Below the pieces are notes generated by a model. It made no database searches and was not told the DNA's origin. It worked only from the letters and a program-made list of their open reading frames with translations. The translations under genes were made by a program, and so were the position numbers. Below, in pieces: positions 28,293-36,730 of a DNA stretch of 64,000 nt. The first letter of the stretch is position 1. Every line of letters starts with the position of its first letter. The stretch covers positions 5,332,001 to 5,396,000 of the forward strand of contig NZ_JBIFNP010000001.1 of NCBI RefSeq assembly GCF_043945595.1. Direction: 5' to 3'. The stretch comes from Paenibacillus_S sp043945595. Lineage in GTDB: Bacteria; Bacillota; Bacilli; Paenibacillales; NBRC-103111.

Positions 28293-29832
28293 CTAAGCCC
28301 TTACCAGCAGAGGCGCCAGCTCCAACGCATCCAGCGGCTTGCTGAACAGGTAGCCCTGCGCTTCCGTACACTTCTGGCTGCGCAAAAACTGCAGCTGCTC
28401 CTCGTTTTCCACGCCTTCGGCGATCACCGCGACCTTCAAGTTGCGGGCCATGGAAATAATCGTTGCAATAATTTCCGCGTCATCCTTATCGTTCATTACC
28501 TCGGACACGAACGATTTATCAATTTTAAGCGCATCGATAGGGAACTTCTTCAAGTAGCTTAGCGAGGAATAACCGGTGCCGAAATCGTCAATCGAGATTT
28601 TGATCCCGAGATTTTTAAGGTCCTGCAGCTTGGCGATCACGTAGCTCTCATTGAACATTGCAACGCTTTCGGTAATTTCCAGATCCAGGTAATAAGGCGG
28701 CAGCCCCGTATCCAACAGCACCTGCTGGATTACGTCTACCAGATTGCTCTGCTGAAACTGCCGGGCCGACAAATTGACCGCTATCCGCATAGGAGAAAGC
28801 CCTGCGTCAAGCCAGGCTTTATTCTGCGTGCATGCCCGCCGCAGCACCCACTCGCCGATCGGAATGATCATGCCGTTCTCCTCCGCAAGCGGAATAAAAT
28901 CAGCCGGGGAAACAATGCCGAGCTCCGGATGCCGCCAGCGCAGCAGCGCCTCGATCCCGGTAATCTCTCCTGTAGTCAAATCGACCTGCGGCTGATAGTG
29001 AACCGTCAGCTCCTCCCGGTCCGAACGCCTTGCGCAGCCCTTTTTCCAACCGCAGGCGCTTGGCGATCCGTTCGTTCATATCGCTCGTATAAAACCGGTA
29101 ATGGTTGCGTCCCATCTCTTTAGCCTGATACATCGCCGTATCGGCATGCTTCACCAGCGTTTCCTCGTCCGCCGCATCGCCCGGATACAGACTGATGCCG
29201 ATGCTTGGCGTAACAAAAAATTCGTTGCCTTCCAGCACGAACGGCTTGGACAGCTCATCCAGCAGCAGCTGTGCAATTCTCACCGCTTCATCCCGCGAAG
29301 CGTTGCCGAGCATTAGCGCAAACTCGTCCCCTTCAATTCTTGAAACCGTGTCTCCGAACCGGATATGCTGCTGCAGTCTGCGGGAAACGGCCCGCAGCAA
29401 ATCATCGCCGGTGGAATGACCGAACATGTCGTTAACGATTTTGAAACGGTCCAAGTCCAAAAATAAAATGGCGGCGGACTGCTGCAGCTGTTTGGACTGC
29501 TCTAAAGCGGCACGACAACGCTCTTTGAACAAGATTCGATTCGGCAGCCCTGTCAAGAAATCATGGTTGGCGTAGAAATCAATCTGCTGATTTTTATGAT
29601 CGATTTCCTCATCAAACTGATCGAGCATACTGCGCATGGAACGCTGCAAATATTCAACAAAGCCGTAGCCAAGCAGCAGAGCCGCAAACAGCAGCAGCAG
29701 CCCGATCATCAGCTGCGGCTTGGGCGAACTGCCCCATGAAGGGTTGAACACATAAAGAAGGGCATTGTTTAGAATCAAAAGCAGCGCAACAGCCAGCATA
29801 AACAGAATATAAATCTTATTCTTTATTGACAT
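28293..29832 (-). CDS. membrane GGDEF-EAL c-di-GMP signalling protein, one frameshift
   Basis: Two N-terminal transmembrane helices (about 8-28 and 41-60) precede a GGDEF domain (about 85-250) whose signature reads EGDEF (167-171), so cyclase activity is uncertain. The frame breaks in the CCC run at 29015-29017, near codon 272. Removing one base continues into an EAL domain with intact catalytic motifs: EALLRWRHP, NLSARQFQQ, LEITES, IDDFGTGYSSL, LKIDKSFV and AEGVEN. The repaired protein is 512 residues. It is probably a c-di-GMP phosphodiesterase. A 19-codon leader ORF overlaps its start. Confidence 0.88.
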
Positions 29833-29882
29833 GGCATTGATACCTTTGCCGAAATTAAACTGCCTGTGATCGCGAGAGGCAT
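29823..29882 (-). CDS. 19-codon leader peptide overlapping the GGDEF-EAL start
   Basis: AAGGAGG (29895-29889) lies 6 nt before an ATG at 29882 that opens the short frame MPLAITGSLISAKVSMPCQ. Its TAA ends inside the third codon of the GGDEF-EAL gene. It has a much stronger ribosome site than the main gene, so the downstream gene is probably translated by coupling. An undetected indel that makes this the true N-terminus is the alternative. Confidence 0.5.
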   Translation of the reverse strand: MPLAITGSLISAKVSMPCQ

Positions 29883-29989
29883 CTTCAACCTCCTTATTTT
29901 CATTCGACAGGAAACAAGATAAACCGAGTCCATTCGATAATATTGGAATAATTCGCCACCCCCTGCATAAATCCTGCTTGCGGGGATAA

Positions 29990-30034
29990 AAGAAAAAGCG
30001 GGAAGATGAGCAACCATGCCTCAGCTTCCCGCTT
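29990..30034 (-). terminator. terminator of the DUF2334 gene
   Basis: AAGCGGGAAG (29996-30005) and CTTCCCGCTT (30025-30034) form a perfect 10-bp stem, followed by TTTCTTTT on the minus strand. Confidence 0.85.
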
Positions 30035-30040
30035 CGATCC

Positions 30041-31948
30041 TTATGGCCGGCTTTCGAAGGAAAGCGCCGTATCCATGTAACCATCCTGCCTGTCAAGCAG
30101 CACCAGATCGCTTTTCCCGTTACCGTCCAGGTCGGAGATCCACAGCTTGGAATTCTTCTTGCCCCACGGGCCGAAGGTGGACAGCATCCGGTACTGCCCG
30201 TTCCCTGCTCCCAAATAAACCGTGGAGGATTCGGTTTCAGGATTCCAGCGAAGCGCGTCTTCCTTCCCGTCTCCATTGAAATCCGCCAATCGGAGCTCGC
30301 CGTCCTGCGAAGGAAGATTCAGCTCCACCTTCCCTACCTTCCACTGCAGCCCCGCTTTATCGGGGCTAAGCTCAACCCCGCTTACCTCTCCCGGCCTCGA
30401 GAAGAACAAGGCCGTGCTGCCATCGGAATGCAGCCGCTGCTGCAGCTCGGATTTCCACTCATTCTTGAACTTGTACGGCTTCATGGGCTTCAGCACATTC
30501 CCGCTCAGATACAATCCGTACAAGTGCAGACGGCTCGCGGAAAGTCCCGCAATGACGACATCCCCGCCCGGCTGCGGTATGATCTGCAGGCTGGTCCAGC
30601 TGCGCGGTTCCGTCTTCCAGCTGTTGAGCAGGATAAACCGGTGGCCGTCGGAAGCATACCGCTCCAGCCGTCCCGTCGGATGAGCAATCCACAGGCTGCC
30701 TTTGACGTAGCCGCTTTGACCCAGCGCCGCCGCCGCACCGCTCGTATAGGCCGCTTGCGCCCATACCTCGCGATTGCCCTGCGGGTCGTTACGAAGACCG
30801 GTGAAGTTGCCGGCGGATACGGACAGGTTTCCGTTCGTCAAATCCCATGTGACCATGTCCATCTGTCCGTCTCCGGTCACATCGCCGAGGAGCATTTTTT
30901 CCTGCTGTCCGGAAGCGTTCAGCTTAATGCTGTTCGCCGGCGTGAAAGGAATATAGTCTTGAATCGAGTAGAAATCGTAGTGCTTTTCTCTTAATCCGTT
31001 AATCAGCTTTTGCAGCATGCTCTTGGCTTGGGAAGGATACCGGTATTCCGGCATACCGTCGCGGTACACGGGCTCTCCCTGCTCATCGGTAACCGGCTGC
31101 AAATATTTGAATTCAAGGAATGGATGATAATAAAAGGACGGGATATTGTTGGATTTGCCAACCCGGTCGACGATCACTTTCTCGTCTTTATTATAAGGAA
31201 TATAGTCAAAGGGCGTCGGAACATAGGCCGCTCCCAGGCTCGCCTCGCCGTAAAGGGTATTGCGGTCGCTGCGGAACTGCGCCGCCGGCGTATTGCGGTT
31301 GGTTTGAATATCGGCTTGATAATTCAATCCGAAGAAGCAGCGAAACAGCGCATCCTGCTCCGGTGTCGAACGATAGTGCGGCGACTCCCAGAACTGCGGC
31401 TTGAGTCCCGCATGCTCCAGGATAGCCAGCCCCTGCTTCAGCCTCGGCTCGGCAAAGGCGGCCGACACCGTCCGGTCGTCGCCCGGCTCGTCGAATTCAT
31501 TGCCGATGCCAGATTCATGATGCCCGTTGTCCAGCCGGACCGAGCCGACCTGGTGGGTGTAGCCGTGCATCCCCAGTACCGCGCCGTCCTTCACCGCCTG
31601 CTTCAACAGCTTCTGGTAAGCGGCGACGTAAGGATTGTCCGCCTGATCGAGCGAGACATCGTAATGCGTGCCGTCCGCCGGAAAATCAAGCCAGCGCGGA
31701 ATGACTGCGAGGTGATATTTTACATGCTGGTCCCTCAAATACTCCATTACAGCCCTCAGCTTCCCCAGCTGTTCGATGGAGCCGTACTGGCCTCCGGGAC
31801 CGATATCTTCAAGCCGCATCAAAACAAACTTGGGCGCGGTGCCTTCCCCCTCTACCGTAATAATGCGGTACGCCGTAAACATTAAACAAATCATAAGTCC
31901 GATAATCGAATAACGAAACCATTTACTCTGGACTAGGGTGATCATCAT
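30041..31948 (-). CDS. DUF2334 polysaccharide-deacetylase-like protein with VCBS/FG-GAP-type repeats
   Basis: About 635 residues from ATG at 31948, behind GGAGGGAG. A signal anchor (about 10-27) is followed by a DUF2334 domain (about 38-345), a relative of polysaccharide deacetylases. Its metal-site-like motifs are MRLEDIGP, FLAVIP-type HLAVIPRWLDFPAD and GMHGYTHQ. The C-terminal half has at least three calcium-binding FG-GAP/VCBS-like repeats with the D-x-(D/N)-G-D/N-G pattern: LLGDVTGDGQMD, LADFNGDGKED and ISDLDGNGKSD. It should face the cell surface. The DUF2334 substrate is unknown. Confidence 0.82.
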   Translation of the reverse strand: MMITLVQSKWFRYSIIGLMICLMFTAYRIITVEGEGTAPKFVLMRLEDIGPGGQYGSIEQLGKLRAVMEYLRDQHVKYHLAVIPRWLDFPADGTHYDVSLDQADNPYVAAYQKLLKQAVKDGAVLGMHGYTHQVGSVRLDNGHHESGIGNEFDEPGDDRTVSAAFAEPRLKQGLAILEHAGLKPQFWESPHYRSTPEQDALFRCFFGLNYQADIQTNRNTPAAQFRSDRNTLYGEASLGAAYVPTPFDYIPYNKDEKVIVDRVGKSNNIPSFYYHPFLEFKYLQPVTDEQGEPVYRDGMPEYRYPSQAKSMLQKLINGLREKHYDFYSIQDYIPFTPANSIKLNASGQQEKMLLGDVTGDGQMDMVTWDLTNGNLSVSAGNFTGLRNDPQGNREVWAQAAYTSGAAAALGQSGYVKGSLWIAHPTGRLERYASDGHRFILLNSWKTEPRSWTSLQIIPQPGGDVVIAGLSASRLHLYGLYLSGNVLKPMKPYKFKNEWKSELQQRLHSDGSTALFFSRPGEVSGVELSPDKAGLQWKVGKVELNLPSQDGELRLADFNGDGKEDALRWNPETESSTVYLGAGNGQYRMLSTFGPWGKKNSKLWISDLDGNGKSDLVLLDRQDGYMDTALSFESRP

Positions 31949-32046
31949 CGTCCGTCTGCTCCCTCCATGCTGTACGAACACTATGTAAAAACGCTTACAA
32001 AGAGGTCGTCTATGATGATTGTAGCAGATTTTCAGTTCCCCGAATA

Positions 32047-32066
32047 TGACATTTTTTAAAATGTCA
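32047..32066. promoter_or_regulatory. perfect AT-rich palindrome
   Basis: TGACATTTTTTAAAATGTCA is a 20-bp inverted repeat with 9-bp arms. It lies in the gap upstream of the DUF2334 gene, with no T-tract. It may be an operator; the function is unknown. Confidence 0.4.
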
Positions 32067-32162
32067 AGTCCTGCAAAAACGGATCAGGATTGATATTCCT
32101 TTCCCTCCTTAAAATGGAATAAAAGCTTGTAGGACAGCCTTTTGCGGGTACCGCTTCTTCAC

Positions 32163-32202
32163 AAAAAAGCTCCGGCTATCCGCTGGAAAGCGAATACCGG
32201 AG
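32163..32202 (-). terminator. terminator of the Gly/Tyr-rich protein gene
   Basis: CTCCGG (32170-32175) and CCGGAG (32197-32202), with an inner CGC/GCG pairing, form a hairpin followed by TTTTTT on the minus strand. Confidence 0.75.
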
Positions 32203-32233
32203 TCTGTCCTGAATTTCAGGTAACGGCCCAGGC

Positions 32234-32515
32234 TTAATAGTAATAGGGCACGTAAGGAGGGTAAGCGTAGGGATAAGGATAATAAGGTCCGTAAGGCGGG
32301 TACAGGTACGGCGCGGCAAGCCATGGAAGCAACCCGGCGCCGCCGTAAAACTGGTGGCCGTAGCCATGGCCGAAACCGCCGTGACCGAACCCGTGGCCAA
32401 AGCCGCCGTGACCGAACCCGTGGCCGAAATGGCCTCCCGAGAATGGAGGTCTCAGCTCCTCCAAGCCTTCCAAACCTTCCAGCCCCTCCAAATCCGCATG
32501 AAATTCATTCGACAC
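32234..32515 (-). CDS. Gly/His/Tyr-Pro-rich small protein, spore coat-like
   Basis: A 93-residue frame from a GTG at 32515, behind AGGGAGCG. It is built of low-complexity blocks: repeated LEGLEG, then GFGHG repeats (about 30-55), a short hydrophobic GLLPWLAAPYL, and a Tyr/Pro-rich tail ending in three tyrosines. Such compositions are common in spore coat and crust proteins. The next gene upstream on the same strand is the sporulation-linked kinase prkA. The function is inferred from composition only. Confidence 0.6.
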   Translation of the reverse strand: MSNEFHADLEGLEGLEGLEELRPPFSGGHFGHGFGHGGFGHGFGHGGFGHGYGHQFYGGAGLLPWLAAPYLYPPYGPYYPYPYAYPPYVPYYY

Positions 32516-32799
32516 AAGGCATCGCTCCCTTTGATCCGTTAAGGTGTGGCACATCTCTCTAAAATATATGTGCATCCGCCTAAGGGGTGATTGCCCGGGA
32601 GGAAAATGGGCTGATACCCATCTCCCCGCCGGGAACCGCCGGGAGCTTGTTTCTTGAGCCTTTTGGACCGTTTCCCGGACAAAAACGACAAAGGCCATCG
32701 ACCGATGGCCCCTCATAGGAGCTTTGCGTTTTTAATTCATCCGCATCTTTGCAGTTCTCTCCGTCACAAACGGGCTGGACAATAGCAAGCGGATGTCCG

Positions 32800-34695
32800 T
32801 TATCTGTTAAGCAGACTGCCGACGTAACGCAGCAGCTCGTTAGCCGAGGCGGTGGTGTAGCCGTGTTCTTCGACCAGACGCTTGATGACCTCGTTGATCC
32901 GTTTCAGCTGCGTTTCGTCCGGCGTCTTCGTAGAGGTTGTGATTTTGACGATATCCTTCAAATCGGCGAACAGCTTTTTCTCGATCGCCTCGCGGAGCCG
33001 TTCATGGCTGCTGTAATTGAAGCGGTGGCCTTTACGGGAGTACGAGGACATCCGGATTAGAATTTCCTCCCGGAACGCTTTCTTCGCATTTTCCGAAATG
33101 CCGATCTGCTCTTCGATCGAGCGCATCAGACGCTCATCCGGATCCATTTCCTCTCCTGTGAGCGGATCCTTGATTTTGCCCCAGTTGCAATAAGCCTCGA
33201 TATTGTCGAGGTAGTTATTAAACAGCGTTTTCGCCGACTCCTCGAACGAATAAACGAACGCTTTTTGCACTTCCTTCTTCGCCAGCTCGTCGTACTCTTT
33301 GCGCGCTATGGAAATAAAGTTCAGATAACGCTCCCGTTCCTCTTTCGTAATGGACGGATGCTGATCCAGCCCATCCTTGAGCGCCCGCAAAACGTCGAGA
33401 GCATTGATAAATTCGAGACCTTGACGGATGAGCGCACTGGAAATCCGGTTGATGACATACCGCGGGTCGATGCCCGACATGCCTTCATCCAAATACTCGT
33501 TTTGCATTTCCTTCAAGTCGGCCTCTTTGTAGCCCTCGACCTCTTCCCCGTCATACATTCTCATTTTCTTCACCAGGTCCATACCCTGCTTCTTCGACTC
33601 CTTAAGTCTTGTCAGGATGGAGAAAATAGCCGCCGCCCGCAGCGAATGCGGTGCAATATGCACGTGCGACATATCGCTCTGCTTGATCAGCTTATAGTAA
33701 ATTTTCTCTTCCTCCGACACTTTCAGGTTGTACGGAATCGGCATGACAATCATCCGGGACTGGAGCGCTTCGTTCTTTTTATTGGCAATAAACGATTTAT
33801 ACTCCGATTCGTTCGTATGCGCAATAATCAGTTCATCCGCGGAAATCAGAGCGAACCTTCCCGCTTTGAAATTGCCTTCCTGCGTGAGCGAGAGCAAATT
33901 CCAGAGGAATTTCTCGTCGCACTTCAGCATCTCCTGGAATTCCATCAAGCCGCGGTTCGCTTTATTCAGCTCCCCGTCGAAGCGGTAGGCGCGCGGATCG
34001 GATTCCGAGCCGTACTCCGTAATGGTGGAAAAGTCGATGCTTCCGGTTAAATCGGCAATGTCCTGCGACTTAGGGTCGGATGGGCTGAAGGTACCGATCC
34101 CTGAGCGATTATCCTCGGAAATAAGCACCCGCTCGACCTGTACGTCCTCGATGCGGCCGTTGTATTCGGTACGCAGCCTCATTTGGCAGGAGGGACACAG
34201 GTTTCCTTCGATTTTAACACCCAGCTCTTGCTCGACCTCGGCACGAAGCTCCTGAGGAATCAAGTGCAGCGGCTCCTCATGCATAGGGCAGCCTTTGATT
34301 GCATACACCGCACCTTCATCCGTACGGGAGAACTGCTCGAGACCGCGCTTCAACAGCGTCACGATGGTCGATTTACCGCCGCTGACAGGTCCCATCAGAA
34401 GGAGAATCCGCTTCCGTACATCGAGCCGTCTTGCTGCCGAATGAAAGTACTCTTCGACCAGCTTTTCAATGGCGATATCGAGACCGAAAATTTCCTTCTC
34501 GAAGAAATGGTACCTGCGTTTTCCATTGTCCTCACTGATACCGTGCGATGCAATCATTTGGTAGACCCTCGAGTGCGCCGTCATTGCAAGGTGCGGGTTT
34601 TTGGCAACCAAGCTAATATAATCGGCAAAGGTTCCGGTCCAAGCAAGTCGCTCGGTTTCTGTGCGGTAATTCGTAATCTTCTTGAATATTTCCAT
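32800..34695 (-). CDS. prkA: PrkA family serine protein kinase
   Basis: The 631-residue length matches B. subtilis PrkA and E. coli YeaG. The N-terminal AAA-like domain has Walker A GPVSGGKST at residues 102-110. The C-terminal PrkA domain, distantly similar to eukaryotic protein kinases, ends AYGLVEEHGYTT-like (VKRLVEEHGYTTASANELLRY region). CPMHEEPLH and CPSCQMRLR supply a Cys/His cluster. PrkA acts in sporulation and stress; some work reports a Lon-like protease activity. In many bacilli it lies beside yhbH; here yhbH-spoVR is about 27 kb away. The start follows GGAGGAGG. Confidence 0.95.
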   Translation of the reverse strand: MEIFKKITNYRTETERLAWTGTFADYISLVAKNPHLAMTAHSRVYQMIASHGISEDNGKRRYHFFEKEIFGLDIAIEKLVEEYFHSAARRLDVRKRILLLMGPVSGGKSTIVTLLKRGLEQFSRTDEGAVYAIKGCPMHEEPLHLIPQELRAEVEQELGVKIEGNLCPSCQMRLRTEYNGRIEDVQVERVLISEDNRSGIGTFSPSDPKSQDIADLTGSIDFSTITEYGSESDPRAYRFDGELNKANRGLMEFQEMLKCDEKFLWNLLSLTQEGNFKAGRFALISADELIIAHTNESEYKSFIANKKNEALQSRMIVMPIPYNLKVSEEEKIYYKLIKQSDMSHVHIAPHSLRAAAIFSILTRLKESKKQGMDLVKKMRMYDGEEVEGYKEADLKEMQNEYLDEGMSGIDPRYVINRISSALIRQGLEFINALDVLRALKDGLDQHPSITKEERERYLNFISIARKEYDELAKKEVQKAFVYSFEESAKTLFNNYLDNIEAYCNWGKIKDPLTGEEMDPDERLMRSIEEQIGISENAKKAFREEILIRMSSYSRKGHRFNYSSHERLREAIEKKLFADLKDIVKITTSTKTPDETQLKRINEVIKRLVEEHGYTTASANELLRYVGSLLNR

Positions 34696-34749
34696 GAGTC
34701 AACCTCCTCCGTACGGTGCTTTTGCGGTAGCAACAAAGAATAAAGCGGT

Positions 34750-35025
34750 GTTTTAAAAAGGTCCTGGTTCCGAATCAGAGAGGCCGGTTGAATCCAAGCT
34801 TCTCCTTCGCGCTGCGCGGGAAACGCCGATCCGTGCTGCCGGTTCTCCGGTGGAGAACCTCTCTTAACGAAGCCTTTACTTCAAACGTTCCCAAACCTGC
34901 ATTCTGTGCTGCCTGGGCCCTCGCGCTTTCCGCGGGAAAATTATGTAGTAAACAGGTTCAGGACTCGTAAGTCGAGCCGCGTTTCCCGTTTGTTCGCTTC
35001 GTTTCCTTGGCGGAACTTTTTAAAC
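34750..35025 (-). ncRNA. candidate structured leader or ncRNA upstream of prkA
   Basis: The ends GTTTTAAAAAGGTCC (34750-34764) and GGAACTTTTTAAAC (35012-35025) are nearly complementary and enclose several hairpins. These include the perfect GGTTCTCC-acc-GGAGAACC (34842-34860) and GGCTCG/CGAGTCC (34961-34978). Degenerate direct repeats share a CGCGGGAAA motif. It lies 55 bp upstream of prkA on the same strand. I do not recognise a known riboswitch. Confidence 0.45.
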
Positions 35026-35091
35026 AACCTCATAATCGAAGTGTATTAATACCTATGCAGACAATGAGGATAAGTTGCCCGAAATTTTAAG

Positions 35092-35253
35092 CAAAAACAA
35101 AAAACAACGGCAGAGCCTGCGGTCCGGTTATGCCGAGGTACAAGCCGTACAAAGGATTTGTCCTCCTGCCGGAGGACAGCCTTCGTCAGATCATACCTCA
35201 GCGGAGTCCCGGGATAAGGACTCGCTGAACCGTCCGCTGCTTTCTGCCGTTGT
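35092..35253 (-). terminator. large branched terminator after the glycerol-1-phosphate dehydrogenase gene
   Basis: ACAACGGCAGA (35104-35114) pairs with TCTGCCGTTGT (35243-35253). Inside are further imperfect pairings and the hairpin GTCCTC/GAGGAC (35160-35177). On the minus strand it ends in TTTTTTGTTTTTG. It is much larger than needed for a plain terminator. Confidence 0.65.
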
Positions 35254-35273
35254 CTGAAATCAGAATGGATGTA

Positions 35274-36623
35274 TTACTGCAGCCATTGGCCCAGCCGCAA
35301 TATCGTATACCGGTTGCGCACATACATCGCGTAGCGCAAGCTGTCCTGCAGGAGCCCGGGCTCAATGCCAAGCTCCGCCACCTGCGCAGGCCCGCCTACG
35401 CGCTCCAGCAGCCCCGCCAGCTCAGCCGGCGCAGGGACACTGGCGCACACGCTGCGCACATCGTCCCACCGCTCGGCGATGCGCTGCGCAAGCGCCTGCT
35501 GCTCCGCAGCGTAGGCCTCGGCGGCCGTCTGTCCTTCGGCGATGCCGTTCTCGGCCAGCACCTGCCCGGCGATGCCGCCGTAGCCTGCGGCAATGTCCGC
35601 CCGCGCCCGTTCCAGCGTAGGCGCATCGCCGCTTGCCTGGCGCGCTGCGATGGCTGACGCCGCTTGCTCCGGCGACAAGGCAGCGGCGGCGGCGAACCGC
35701 TCCGCCATCAGCACGGCGGCGGCACCGACCTTGGCGCCGTGCAGCAGGGCCCGGCGGCGCTGCTGCAAAAAACGCATCTCCCAATAATGGGAGAGATGAT
35801 GCTCGGCGCCGGAGGCCGGCCGGGAGTTGCCCACGAGCAGCATGGAGATGCCGGACAGCGTCAGGCCCTCCATCAGCTTGCGCATCCCGAGCTCGGTGCC
35901 TGCGGCGATCTCGTCGACGTAGTCGACGCACAAGGCGAGGCCTTGGCGGGTCATCTCCGCGGCCAGCTCGCAGTACGCTTCGCCGAACAGCACCTGCCCG
36001 AGCTGCCAGTCGGCAAGCGAGGTGTATTTGCCCAGCATGTCGCCAAAGCCGGCGGCGATCATCGCGCGCGGCGACTTGGAGAGCAGCTTCAGATCGGCGA
36101 AGATGGCTTCCGGCGCGCAGGCCGGGATCGTCTGCTTGAAGCCGCCGATGATCAGCGGCGCGCCGACCGACGAGAAGCCGTCCACCGACGGCGCCGTCGG
36201 CACGGAGAGAAAGACGCGATTCATTTTGTGCGCGACAAAACGGACCGCGTCATGAATCGTGCCCGAGCCGACGGCCACGATAGCCTGCGCCGTGGGCGTA
36301 ACGTGCAGCATCAGCTGCACAAGAATGCGCTCGTCGGCGGCCAGCTCTCCGTGCTCATCGTCGGTGAGCACGCACAGGCGCGCCTGCAGCCCGGCGGCCG
36401 CTTCGCAGTACCGGAGCAGCTCGGCTCCGGCCGCTTCCAGCGTGCGCTGATCGGCAACGAGCAGGAGCTCGGTGTAGCCTTGCTCCAGCGCATAGGCCGG
36501 CAGCGCCTGCAGCGCGCCGTTGTCAATCACGACCTTCCGGATCGGAGCTTCGTGCTCCGATCCGCAGCCGCACGTAAAGCTTCGACCCAGCCATGGATCG
36601 ATTTGACCAGCTTGATGGTTCAT
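35274..36623 (-). CDS. egsA: glycerol-1-phosphate dehydrogenase (EgsA/AraM family)
   Basis: About 449 residues from ATG at 36623; an ATG at 36635 directly abuts AAAGGAGG and is too close to be used. The fold is that of iron-dependent dehydrogenases. The NAD-binding loop AIVAVGSGTIHDAVRF is followed by SVPTAPSVDGFSSVGAPL and the metal-ligand motifs GFGDMLGKYTSLADW and GAEHHLSHYWEM. The enzyme reduces dihydroxyacetone phosphate to sn-glycerol-1-phosphate. In bacilli this precursor feeds PcrB-made heptaprenylglyceryl lipids. It is longer than B. subtilis AraM (394), with an Ala-rich, GC-rich C-terminal part. Confidence 0.9.
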   Translation of the reverse strand: MNHQAGQIDPWLGRSFTCGCGSEHEAPIRKVVIDNGALQALPAYALEQGYTELLLVADQRTLEAAGAELLRYCEAAAGLQARLCVLTDDEHGELAADERILVQLMLHVTPTAQAIVAVGSGTIHDAVRFVAHKMNRVFLSVPTAPSVDGFSSVGAPLIIGGFKQTIPACAPEAIFADLKLLSKSPRAMIAAGFGDMLGKYTSLADWQLGQVLFGEAYCELAAEMTRQGLALCVDYVDEIAAGTELGMRKLMEGLTLSGISMLLVGNSRPASGAEHHLSHYWEMRFLQQRRRALLHGAKVGAAAVLMAERFAAAAALSPEQAASAIAARQASGDAPTLERARADIAAGYGGIAGQVLAENGIAEGQTAAEAYAAEQQALAQRIAERWDDVRSVCASVPAPAELAGLLERVGGPAQVAELGIEPGLLQDSLRYAMYVRNRYTILRLGQWLQ

Positions 36624-36730
36624 TTGAATGTTCATCCTCCTTTGATCTTCCCTGTTCCTATTCCTTCATACTAACAAAACTATGATATAATTACATTATT
36701 TACTCTCATTTTCAAAGGAGACGCGCGCCC

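Noticed and set aside
31985..32000. catabolite-repression (cre) site upstream of the DUF2334 gene
   Set aside because: TGTAAGCGTTTTTACA on the minus strand is close to cre but two bases longer than the symmetric consensus, so the match is not convincing.
34788..34970. 60-codon open frame in the prkA leader
   Set aside because: It has no ribosome site, runs antisense to prkA's transcript and overlaps hairpins that explain the region better.
34696..35060. T-box or other known riboswitch before prkA
   Set aside because: I searched for the T-box core, the c-di-GMP riboswitch motif and similar signatures and found none.
35664..36674. 336-codon open frame antisense to egsA
   Set aside because: It is a shadow of a GC-rich gene; the egsA strand has the dehydrogenase metal-binding motifs.
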